From Thiohalocapsa sp. (lineage in GTDB: Bacteria; Pseudomonadota; Gammaproteobacteria; Chromatiales; Chromatiaceae), in the NCBI GenBank assembly GCA_021736785.1, contig JAIPFF010000003.1:1-64000 (forward strand): 64,000 bases of DNA, written 5' to 3'. The notes beneath the pieces are model-generated. The model ran no database searches and was not told where the DNA came from. It saw only the letters and a list, made by a program, of their open reading frames with translations. Position 1 is the first letter of the stretch, and each line of letters begins with the position of its first letter. The position numbers were made by a program, and so were the translations under genes. This document shows positions 16,272 through 24,499 of this stretch, piece after piece.

Positions 16272-17420
16272 ATGCGTAAGCACGATTCGAAATTCCACCT
16301 CGACCAGCGCCTGCTCGCCGGTTTGACACTCGCTGTCGGCCTCGGTCTCTCCGTTCCGGCATCCGCGGTCGTCTACACGGCCTCCAATGAGGTCACGGCC
16401 AACGAGATTATCGCCTTCGACGTCGAAAGGGACGGCACGTTGAGCGAAATCGGCCGCTTCGATACCCAAGGCGCCGGCACCGGCACGCCGCTGGGCAACC
16501 AGAGCGCGCTGGCCACCGATGCGAGCGATCGCTGGCTCTTTGCCGTCAATCCCGGAGACGGCACGCTGACCAGCTTCCGCCTGCAGGAGAAGGGCCTGCA
16601 GTTCGTCGACCTGGAAGACTCGGGCGGTTATCGGCCCATCAGCGTGACGGTCTTCGGCACCCTGGTCTATGTGCTGAACGAGGGCGACGGTGCCAGCACG
16701 GACCCCTACTACCGCTACGACAACATCAGCGGCTTCCGCTTCACGGCCGGCGGTCTGCTCGAGCCGATCCCCCACTCGACCCGCATTATCGACGATACCC
16801 AGCTCACGGCTCCGGCCCAGGTGGGCTTCAACAAGTCGGGCACCGTGCTGCTGATCACCGAGAAGGCCACGGATACGCTGACGACCTTCGTCATGCAGCA
16901 GGACGGCACACCGGCCGCCACCCCGTTGAAGCGCCCGTCCGCGGTACCGACGCCGTTCGGCTTCCAGTTCGGCGACCGCGATTTCGTGTTCATCACGGAG
17001 GCAAACGGCGGCGCGCAAGGCGTCACCGCCAGCTACCGCATCGACCGCGAAACCGGCGCGGTGTCCGACGCGGTGGGCCTGGTCCAGCAAGAAGACGCCA
17101 CGTGCTGGACCGTGCTCAACGCGGATCAAACCCTCGGCTACTCCACCAACACCGCCAGCGGCACGGTGTCGATCTATCGCATCGGCTTCGCCGGTAACCT
17201 CAATCCGTTCTTCCAGAGGTTCCAGCAAAACCGGGTCTCGTCCGTACCCACGGGCGCGGGGGTACGCGACGCGGTGCTGTCGCAGAACAACCTTCATCTG
17301 TTCACGCTCAATAACGGTGACGGCGAACTGCGCTCGTTCAATCTCAACCGGCGCGGCGCCATTCGTCCCGTGAATGCCGTCTCGATTCCGGACAGCGCAA
17401 CCGGCCTGATGTCTCGTTGA
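16272..17420 (+). CDS. Exported beta-propeller (lactonase-fold) protein
   Basis: This 382-residue protein carries a clear signal peptide (residues 1-32, ending PASA before VVYTASNE). The mature part is built of repeated blades such as VVYTASNEVTANEIIAFDV, LATDASDRWLFAVNPGDGTL and GTLVYVLNEGDGAS. This matches the seven-bladed lactonase/YVTN-type propeller group; no catalytic residues can be assigned. AGGA lies 9-12 bases before ATG 16272. The sigma-54 promoter and paired palindromes upstream point to tight, inducible control. It may bind or process a small molecule in the periplasm. Confidence 0.85.
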   Translation: MRKHDSKFHLDQRLLAGLTLAVGLGLSVPASAVVYTASNEVTANEIIAFDVERDGTLSEIGRFDTQGAGTGTPLGNQSALATDASDRWLFAVNPGDGTLTSFRLQEKGLQFVDLEDSGGYRPISVTVFGTLVYVLNEGDGASTDPYYRYDNISGFRFTAGGLLEPIPHSTRIIDDTQLTAPAQVGFNKSGTVLLITEKATDTLTTFVMQQDGTPAATPLKRPSAVPTPFGFQFGDRDFVFITEANGGAQGVTASYRIDRETGAVSDAVGLVQQEDATCWTVLNADQTLGYSTNTASGTVSIYRIGFAGNLNPFFQRFQQNRVSSVPTGAGVRDAVLSQNNLHLFTLNNGDGELRSFNLNRRGAIRPVNAVSIPDSATGLMSR

Positions 17421-17487
17421 TAAGCCCGCCCGGCGGGGCCGTCGGTCTCGCCGGGCGCCTCCCCCTCTCCAGCCGATTGCCGCTCCC

Positions 17488-20400
17488 TCAGTCCGACTTG
17501 TCCGTACCGGATGCAGGTGGCGGCGGTCGGCCCGCCCGCCCTTCGCCCGAGGATCGGGTTGCGGCGGTGGTTCTCGCTGCCGCCTTCTTCGCTGCCGTCT
17601 TCTTCGTCGCGGCTTTTGACGCCTCCGCCTTCTTCCCGGCCGGTGATCTTGCGCCCGTTTTTTCGGCAGGGGACTTGTTCGCTGCCGTTTTCCGTGCTGC
17701 CGTTTTCTTTGCGGCCGTCTTCTTCGACGCTGTCTCACTCGCCGGCGACGTCTTGGCCGAAGCCCGCTTGACGGCAATCTTCTTGGCCGTCCGCGAGCGC
17801 GCGGTCGACTGCGCCGGAGTTGCGTTGGCGTTGGCATTGGCCTTGACGGGATGCTCGTCGGTCGCTCGCCGGTCGGCGACCTGATTCGCGGCTGCCCCGC
17901 TCGGCGGTGCTGCCGGCGCCGGGCTGCCCGCCGGCGGCCCCGGCGGACCGGCACGCCTGCTGCCCCCTGCCCCGTCCTCGTCCCCGCCCCCATTGTTCTC
18001 GCCGCCGTCGCCGTCGTCGCCCCCCTGCTTTCCGTCCCCTTCGATTTCTCCGTAGCGGTCGGACAGGACGATTTCGCCGGTGTCGGTCTCGATGAGATAG
18101 AACTGCTTGCGCAGCGAAATGCAGCCCAGCGGAATGACGATAACGGCCATCAGCGTCGCCACGCCGGCTCCGAACAGCAGGCTGACGGCCATGCCCTGGA
18201 AGATCGGATCCTGGATGATGGCCCAGGCGCCGGCCATCAGGGTCAGCGAGGTGATCAGGATGGGGCGCATGCGAATCTCTGCGCCGGCGACGGCCGCTTC
18301 GTGCACGGGCTTGCCCTTGGCCACTTCGAGCTTGACGAACTCGACGATCAGGATCGATTGACGCACGATGATGCCGCCCAGCGCGATCAGGCCGATCATG
18401 GACGTCGCCGTGAACTCCGCCCCCATGATCAGGTGGCCCGGGATGATGCCGATCAGCGTCAGCGGGATCGGCGACATGATGAGCCCGGCCACCGCAAAGT
18501 TGCGGAACTCCCAGACGATCAGCCCGTAAATCAGGACCAGCGCCGCCATGAAGGCGAGGCCCATGTCGCGGAAGGTCTCGTAGGTGACGGTCCACTCGCC
18601 GGTCCATTCGAAATCGGCAACCGCCTCGGTCTTCGGCGGGCCGATGAGGCCGTCGGGCATGCCGCTCATGGACTCGCCCGGCCCCGGCGGGTCGTAGTCT
18701 TCGAGTCGATCTTCGACGCCGAGCATGCCGTAGATCGGTGCGCCCAGGCGCCCTTCCATTTCGCCGACGACGTATTCCATCGGCCGCAGGTCCTTGTGAT
18801 AGATGATGTGATCGGCGGGCTGCCGCACGAAGCGCCCGACCTCCGCCAGCGGCACCATCTGCCCGCTCGGCGACTGCAGCGGCAGGCTGCCCAGCGTGGC
18901 GATCTCGGAGCGGTAGGACAGCGGCACTTGGATGACGATATAGGTCGGCTCCTGCACGGTGCCGCGCTTGACGTCGCCGATCTTGTAGCCGCCCATTGCC
19001 ATGGCGATATTGCGGTTGATGACGTCCACCGAGATCCCCTGCCGCACGGCCTTCTCGGTGTCGACCTCGAAGCGCCAGTCGGAATGGGGCTCGATCATGT
19101 AGTTGTCGACGTCGACAATGCCCTCGGTGCGCTCGAACATCTCGGTCAGGTCGGCGGCGACCTCGCGGCGGATCTCAGCGGTCGGCCCGTAGACCTCGGC
19201 GACGACGGTCTGCAGCACCGGCGGCCCGGGCGGCATCTCGACGACGGCGATGGTGGCGCCGAGCCGCTGCGCGAGCGGCGCCAGCAGCTCGCGGGCGGCC
19301 ACCGCCAGCGCATGACTGCCGCGCTCGCGCTCGTTCTTGTCCTTGAGGATCACCAGCAGGTCGCCCTGCCACGGGCGGTCGCGCAGGTAGTAGTGGCGCA
19401 CCAGGCCGTTGAAGTTGAACGGCTGGGCGGTGCCGGCGTAGGTCTGGACCGCGACCACCTCGGGTAGCTCGCGCAGCTTCTCGGCAAGCTGGCGCACCAC
19501 ATTGGCCGTCTCCGGCAGGGCCGTGCCCTCGGGCATGTCGACGACGACGCTGAACTCCGGCTTGTTGTCGAAGGGCAGCATCTTCACCGGCACCACCTTG
19601 AAATAGAACAAAGTGCAGACCAGCGCCGTGGCCGCGATGGTGCCGACCAGGAACAGGATGCCCAGGCTGCGGTTGCGGATCAGCGGCATCACCAGCGGCC
19701 GGTAGATGCGCCCGACCACCCGGCGGGTCACTTCCTCGCGGCGCTCGGCGCGCTCCAGCGCCTTCAGCCGCGGGCGCACCCGCAGCGCGAACCAGGGGGT
19801 GAAGACGAAGGCCGCGACCAGCGAGAAGAACATGGCCGATGAGCCCAACACCGGGATCGGGCGCATGTAAGGCCCCATCAGGCCGCTGACCCAGCCCATC
19901 GGCAGCAGCGCCGCGATGATGGTGAAGGTGGCGAGGATGGTGGGATTGCCCACCTCGTCGACGGCGGCCACCGCCTCGGAGATCGACGTCTGGCCGATCT
20001 CGAGCCAATGCCGGAAGATGTTCTCGACCACCACCGTGGCGTCGTCGACGAGTATGCCGATGGCGAAGATCAGCGCGAACAGGCTGACCCGGTCGATGCT
20101 GTAGTCGACCATCCAGGCCCACCAGATGGTCAGCAGGATGACCACCGGGATCACCGAAATCACGACCACAGCCGCGCGCAGCCCGAGCCCGATCAGGCAC
20201 AGCAGCGAGACGATGGCTGCTGCCTCGAACATGGCCTGCAGCAGCTCGTTGACCTTGTCGTTGGCGGTCCGGCCATAGTTGCGCGTGACCATCACCTCGA
20301 CATTGCTCGGGATCATGCGCTGCTCGAGGGTGTCGAGCTTGGCCAGCACGGCCTCGGCCACGGTGACGCCGTTGGCGCCCTCCTTCTTCGCGATGGCCAG

Positions 20401-21330
20401 CGTCACTGCCTGAGCGCCGCGGGCCTGCGGCCCATCGCTATGGGCCGGGCCGGTGAAATGGGTGACCAGCTGGCTGGTCTCCTCCGGCATCCGCAGCACG
20501 CGCGCCACGTCGCGCACATAGATCGGCAGGCCGCCCTGGCTGCCGACGACCAGCCGGCCGATGTCGTCGGCGTCCTCCAGGAAAGAACCCGAGTAGACGT
20601 TGTAGGCCTGCCCGCCCCCTTCCACTTCGCCGGTCGACATCTCGGCGTTGGCGCCGCGGATGGTCTCCGCGATGCGATCGAGCGTGATGCCGTAGCCGGC
20701 GAGGCGCTCCATCATCACCTCGACGCGGATCTGCTCTTCCCGCCCGCCGACGATGAAGCCCTCGCCGGTGTCGGGCACGGCGCCGAGCTCCTGCAGGACG
20801 TCCAGGGCCAGCGTGCGCAATTGGGCGTCCTCGACCTCGTCCGACCACAGCGTCAGCGTGACGATGGGCACGTCGTCGACGCTGACGGGTCGTACCAGCG
20901 GCGGCTTCACGTCCGGCGGCACGCGATCCATGTTCGACTGCAGCTTGTCGTGCACCTTGACGATGGAGGCGCCCATCTCCTGCCCGACCAGGAAGCGCAC
21001 CGTGACGATGGCTTCGCCGCGGCGGGTCGCCGAGTAGACATGGCGCACGCCGGGAATCTCCATCATCAGCCGCTCGAGGGGCTCGGTGACCAGGCTCTCC
21101 ACCTGTCGGGCCGACGCACCGGGGTACTCGATGAAGACGTCGATCATCGGCACCGAGATCTTCGGATCTTCCTGGCGGGGGGTGAACAGCAGGCCGAGCA
21201 GGCCGACGCAGAGCGCGCCGATCAGCAGCATCGGCGTGACGGGGGTATTGATGAATGTTCGGGCGATGCGCCCGGCGAGGCCGGTGGCGGCCGACCCGGA
21301 GTGCTCCGGTCGATGCTGGGCGCTGTCCAT
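17488..21330 (-). CDS. RND-family efflux permease with histone-like C-terminal tail
   Basis: This inner-membrane proton-driven pump has about 1,280 residues. The first 1,090 form a normal RND permease: a first membrane helix (PVTPMLLIGALCVGLLGLLF), a porter segment (QEDPKISVPMIDVFIEYPGA), then two further clusters of helices. After SDRYGEIEGDG comes a Gly/Asp-rich linker, and then about 110 residues dominated by Lys, Ala and Thr with repeated KKTAAKK-type units like bacterial histone H1-like proteins. That tail should lie in the cytoplasm. The start at 21330 (MDSAQHRPEHSG) was chosen over an upstream frame that lacks family similarity. No membrane-fusion or outer-membrane partner gene is adjacent. 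Confidence 0.9.
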   Translation of the reverse strand: MDSAQHRPEHSGSAATGLAGRIARTFINTPVTPMLLIGALCVGLLGLLFTPRQEDPKISVPMIDVFIEYPGASARQVESLVTEPLERLMMEIPGVRHVYSATRRGEAIVTVRFLVGQEMGASIVKVHDKLQSNMDRVPPDVKPPLVRPVSVDDVPIVTLTLWSDEVEDAQLRTLALDVLQELGAVPDTGEGFIVGGREEQIRVEVMMERLAGYGITLDRIAETIRGANAEMSTGEVEGGGQAYNVYSGSFLEDADDIGRLVVGSQGGLPIYVRDVARVLRMPEETSQLVTHFTGPAHSDGPQARGAQAVTLAIAKKEGANGVTVAEAVLAKLDTLEQRMIPSNVEVMVTRNYGRTANDKVNELLQAMFEAAAIVSLLCLIGLGLRAAVVVISVIPVVILLTIWWAWMVDYSIDRVSLFALIFAIGILVDDATVVVENIFRHWLEIGQTSISEAVAAVDEVGNPTILATFTIIAALLPMGWVSGLMGPYMRPIPVLGSSAMFFSLVAAFVFTPWFALRVRPRLKALERAERREEVTRRVVGRIYRPLVMPLIRNRSLGILFLVGTIAATALVCTLFYFKVVPVKMLPFDNKPEFSVVVDMPEGTALPETANVVRQLAEKLRELPEVVAVQTYAGTAQPFNFNGLVRHYYLRDRPWQGDLLVILKDKNERERGSHALAVAARELLAPLAQRLGATIAVVEMPPGPPVLQTVVAEVYGPTAEIRREVAADLTEMFERTEGIVDVDNYMIEPHSDWRFEVDTEKAVRQGISVDVINRNIAMAMGGYKIGDVKRGTVQEPTYIVIQVPLSYRSEIATLGSLPLQSPSGQMVPLAEVGRFVRQPADHIIYHKDLRPMEYVVGEMEGRLGAPIYGMLGVEDRLEDYDPPGPGESMSGMPDGLIGPPKTEAVADFEWTGEWTVTYETFRDMGLAFMAALVLIYGLIVWEFRNFAVAGLIMSPIPLTLIGIIPGHLIMGAEFTATSMIGLIALGGIIVRQSILIVEFVKLEVAKGKPVHEAAVAGAEIRMRPILITSLTLMAGAWAIIQDPIFQGMAVSLLFGAGVATLMAVIVIPLGCISLRKQFYLIETDTGEIVLSDRYGEIEGDGKQGGDDGDGGENNGGGDEDGAGGSRRAGPPGPPAGSPAPAAPPSGAAANQVADRRATDEHPVKANANANATPAQSTARSRTAKKIAVKRASAKTSPASETASKKTAAKKTAARKTAANKSPAEKTGARSPAGKKAEASKAATKKTAAKKAAARTTAATRSSGEGRAGRPPPPASGTDKSD

Positions 21331-21624
21331 CCGGTTGCCCTGGCGCTCGTCGTTGCGGGAAACGGCCCCGCAGCGATCGGCGCTCGGCCGGCAGAGATCG
21401 AGCGGCAGCGCGTGCACCGCAACAATCGCCGGCGGCGCCGAGGGGTCGACGCTCGGCAAGGCCTCGGTACTGCTATTGAAGCTAGTCCAAGCCAGCGGCA
21501 ACGACAAGCCGGTGCGCAAAGCCGCGCGCGGCGGAGCGCCCCCGAGTCATTGCCGCGGACGTCGTCTCCGGGCAGGGCCAATCGATGCCCGGGGGCGCAT
21601 CCCGAAAACCGAGTGCTTGCGCGA

Positions 21625-21653
21625 TTGATCTGAATATCAGTGTTCGGTAATAT
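21625..21653 (+). promoter_or_regulatory. Candidate sigma-70 promoter
   Basis: TTGATC and TAATAT are separated by 17 bases, in an AT-richer stretch 50-75 bases upstream of a small open frame at 21701. Each element matches the consensus at four of six positions. Confidence 0.35.
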
Positions 21654-21700
21654 TCCCGCAAACCGAAACACCAGATCGGAAACCGATCCGGAGCGCCTGT

Positions 21701-21916
21701 ATGATCTTCGACAGCCTCACGCTGGCGGGCCTTGCCGCCGCCGCACCGTTTCTGTTGATGCCGTTACTGATGGGCCGCGAATTCCTTCGTGTGGACGAAT
21801 CGTCCGCGTTGCAGCCGATCTCGGCGCAGTCCGTCCAAGCTTCCGAGTCGGACCTCCGGGCACGGCACCCGGATCTGCAGGCCGGCTCCGTCGCGGACAG
21901 CCGCCGGCCGGCTTGA
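21701..21916 (+). CDS. Possible small membrane protein
   Basis: This 71-residue frame starts with a hydrophobic stretch (SLTLAGLAAAAPFLLMPLLMG) and continues with a polar tail. GGAG lies seven bases before ATG 21701 and a weak promoter candidate lies upstream. No family is recognised. It sits divergent from the RND permease gene, in a region otherwise without genes, so it could be a real small protein or chance. Confidence 0.35.
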   Translation: MIFDSLTLAGLAAAAPFLLMPLLMGREFLRVDESSALQPISAQSVQASESDLRARHPDLQAGSVADSRRPA

Positions 21917-22271
21917 TCGCCGCACCCGGCCGACGACGCTCCCGCACTCCTCGGCGCCGGCACGGCTTGGGCCGAACCGCTTCTGCCGTGCCGACACCGT
22001 GCCACTCACCCCGACCCCGGGCGTGACCTCACCTGATGCCGGCGCGCATCGCCCGCCCCGACCGGAATCGACCGGTCCCGACGGAAATAGAGCCCACCGC
22101 GTCGAACCGCATGCAGCCGCGGTGGCCCGCATGCCGGCCGACCCGCCTAATCCGCCCCCTCATCGGACTCGGACGAGCCGGGTCGGATAAGGCGGGTCTG
22201 TAGCCTCGACACGGCCGACACAGGTCCTTGCAGCGCTGCCGCCGGAGCCCCGTCATCGAACGCCCGTCACC

Positions 22272-22300
22272 TTGCAACCCCGTAAACTTTTTATTATTCT
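22272..22300 (+). promoter_or_regulatory. Candidate sigma-70 promoter for the small RNA
   Basis: TTGCAA (22272-22277) and TATTCT (22295-22300) are separated by exactly 17 bases. Each matches the consensus at four of six positions. Transcription would start near 22307. Confidence 0.35.
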
Positions 22301-22306
22301 CTACAA

Positions 22307-22421
22307 AGGTGGCGGTTGAGCCATTGCTCCCGAACTCGGCTGCGGCGGTCACGGCCGACGCGGCAGATAAAGATCCCTAGCTGTGCGTCCTTTGGCGGCC
22401 CCATGTGGCCGCTTTTTTTTT
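22307..22421 (+). ncRNA. Candidate small RNA of about 115 nt
   Basis: A promoter-like sequence just upstream and a textbook intrinsic terminator at the end frame a non-coding segment of about 115 bases. No open frame of note lies inside, and the flanking genes (an RND permease and an antiporter) are both on the other strand, so the terminator has no neighbouring plus-strand coding gene to serve except possibly the small frame at 21701. No known RNA family is recognised. Confidence 0.3.
22394..22421 (+). terminator. Intrinsic terminator
   Basis: GCGGCC-CCATGT-GGCCGC is a perfect 6-bp GC stem (22395-22412) followed by nine T residues (22413-22421). Confidence 0.75.
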
Positions 22422-22659
22422 CGCGTTGCCCATTTGTCGCTTGGTTTCCGACCGGTTATCGGCCGGTTTCCGTCCAGTGCTTGCCCGATTCCCGCCCCGT
22501 TCCCGCGCTCGCCTTACCGCGGCCGGGCAGGCCGATCCCCACACGCCCCTCGGTCACTCGGCGCCGGCCGACGCCTGACCGCGTCACCACATGCCGCGGA
22601 GCAGAGCAACACCCCGCGCGAACCCGACGCCGCTTCGTCGCCGACAGGCCCGCGCGTGC

Positions 22660-24249
22660 TCACGACGACACGCTGCCGGTGACGCCGGAACAGACGTGCT
22701 GGGCGAAGCCGGCGCCCGCTTCCGCGTACAGGTTGAACACCTGGTGCACGCCGGCGCGGCGCAGCGCCTCTTCGTCCTCCGGAAATTTGGCGATCGCTCC
22801 GATGGCCCCCGTGAAGCCCTCCTTGGCGAGATGCTCCGCCGCGAACACGTTCTCGGAGACCTGAGGCATGGCCAGCAGCACAAGCTTGATGTGCCCGTCG
22901 TCGAGATGCAGCCGGTGCCAGAAATCGGCATCGGTGGCGCTGCCCTGGACGACGTGGCGGCCGTGGGCGACGTGCTGGGCGACGGCATCGGGGTCGGCGT
23001 CGATGCCCACCGGGTTTCGCCCCTTGTCCAGGCGCAGCGTGTCGAAGGCGCCGGTACCGACGCGCCCCATGCCCACCACCATCGCATCCGCTTCGCCGGG
23101 ATCGATCTCGCGCTCCTCGATGATGCGCCTTTTGCGCTCCTGGCGGCGCAGCCGCGGACTGAAGAATTCGTAGAGCGCATGCGAGCGCGCATTCAGTGGC
23201 GAGGCGACGACGAACGACAGCGCCATCACCATGGCGATGATCACCAGCCATTCGACCTCGAGCCAGCCGTTGGTCGCGGCGATCGCGGCAACGATCAGGC
23301 CGAACTCGCTGTAATTGGCAAGCGTCAGGCTGCCCAGGAAAGCGGTGCGCGCGCGCAGCCTGAAGGCCAGCAGCAGCTGCTCGAACAGAAAGCCCTTGAA
23401 CACCAGACCGACCACCAGCAGCAGCACCAACGGCACCATATCCAAATCAGGTGCGCCCTTGAGTCCGATGCTGAGGAAGAAGCCGACCAGGAACAGATCT
23501 TTCAAGTCGAGCAGCGACTTCGACAATTCACCCGCCTTCGGATGCGAGGCGATCAGCACGCCGAGCAGCAGCGCGCCCAGATCGCCCTTCATATGCACGA
23601 GCTCGAACAGCTCCGCCCCGCCAAGCCCGACGGTCAGCCCGAACAGCAGCAGCAGCTCGCCGTGCCCGGCCCGCTCCAGCAACCGAAAGATATAGGGCTT
23701 CGCGGGGATCAGCAGCAACAGCAACAGTGCCCAAGGGGTCGGGACCTTACCGGCCGAAATGCCGAGAAAAATCACCGCTGCAAGATCCTGGATGATCAGA
23801 ATGCCGATGGCGATGGTGCCGTACAGGGAGCCCATTTCGCCCTTTTCCTCGAGCACCTTGACGGCGAAGACGGTGCTCGAGAAGGTCAGTGCGAACGCAA
23901 CCACCAGCGCCGAGCCGTACTCCAAGTTGCCGAGGTAGGGAAAGCCGAGATCGCCCAGAGACAGCAGCAGCGGCGTGAAGATGGCCACGATCGCGATCAT
24001 GTGCAGGCTCGCAACGCCCCACACATGCGGTGCGGCGAGACTCTTCAACTTCAACTTCAGGCCGATACTGAACAGCAGCAGCGTGACGCCGAGGTCCGAC
24101 AGGGTCGTGATCAGCGCGGTCTCCTGCACGCCGAACGCGTGCAGCACGAAGCCCGCGAGCAGGTAGCCGACCAGCGGCGGCAGACCGACCTGGCGAGCGA
24201 CGACCCCCAGCGCGAAGGCGAGCGCGATCCAGCTGATGGCGTCGAGCAT
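22660..24249 (-). CDS. Monovalent cation:proton antiporter, CPA2 (KefB/KefC type)
   Basis: This 529-residue protein is an inner-membrane cation/proton exchanger. About twelve hydrophobic segments fill residues 1-370, with typical CPA2 stretches such as GYLLAGFVLHAFG, FSSTVFAVKVLEEKGE and GILIIQDLAAVIFLG. The Asp in IIQDLAA is the expected transport residue. A cytoplasmic TrkA-N type nucleotide-binding domain follows (about 400-510, VVGMGRVGTGAFDTL), suggesting gating by NAD(H) or a related nucleotide. It is divergent from the EF-G paralogue. Confidence 0.92.
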   Translation of the reverse strand: MLDAISWIALAFALGVVARQVGLPPLVGYLLAGFVLHAFGVQETALITTLSDLGVTLLLFSIGLKLKLKSLAAPHVWGVASLHMIAIVAIFTPLLLSLGDLGFPYLGNLEYGSALVVAFALTFSSTVFAVKVLEEKGEMGSLYGTIAIGILIIQDLAAVIFLGISAGKVPTPWALLLLLLIPAKPYIFRLLERAGHGELLLLFGLTVGLGGAELFELVHMKGDLGALLLGVLIASHPKAGELSKSLLDLKDLFLVGFFLSIGLKGAPDLDMVPLVLLLVVGLVFKGFLFEQLLLAFRLRARTAFLGSLTLANYSEFGLIVAAIAATNGWLEVEWLVIIAMVMALSFVVASPLNARSHALYEFFSPRLRRQERKRRIIEEREIDPGEADAMVVGMGRVGTGAFDTLRLDKGRNPVGIDADPDAVAQHVAHGRHVVQGSATDADFWHRLHLDDGHIKLVLLAMPQVSENVFAAEHLAKEGFTGAIGAIAKFPEDEEALRRAGVHQVFNLYAEAGAGFAQHVCSGVTGSVSS

Positions 24250-24337
24250 AAGAAGCAGCCCCTGTTCGTTGTTGTCTATCCGTACCCCGGGCGATGCCGC
24301 CCGGGGCCGTGGCGCGGCCCGTTATGGTACCGGCGCG

Positions 24338-24369
24338 GTTGATCCAAAGCACAGTTGATCCAAAGCACA
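24338..24369. repeat. Perfect 16-bp tandem duplication
   Basis: GTTGATCCAAAGCACA occurs twice in direct tandem with no spacer. It lies between the antiporter start (24249) and the EF-G start (24500), upstream of a TATACT box at 24421. It could be a doubled operator or a recent slip duplication. Confidence 0.75.
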
Positions 24370-24499
24370 GGGCAGGCCAATTGCAGCGGGCGCCCCCAGC
24401 GCATTAACGAGGGGTTACGGTATACTCGGGGCCGTCGTCAAAACCGCAGCTCCCGCCGCGGCGACACACCTGAAAACGCAAGAGATAAAGGGTCGATTC

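Larger units (their letters stand above)
21917..22659. other. Gene-free stretch with a candidate small RNA
   Basis: About 740 bases contain no frame with protein-like character. The only clear structure is the promoter-like sequence at 22272-22300 followed by a strong terminator at 22394-22421. The rest is GC-rich sequence with no recognised feature. Confidence 0.45.

Noticed and set aside
17735-18607. Alternative minus-strand frame within the RND permease
   Set aside because: It is the same coding region read in another frame, rich in Arg and His, without family motifs.
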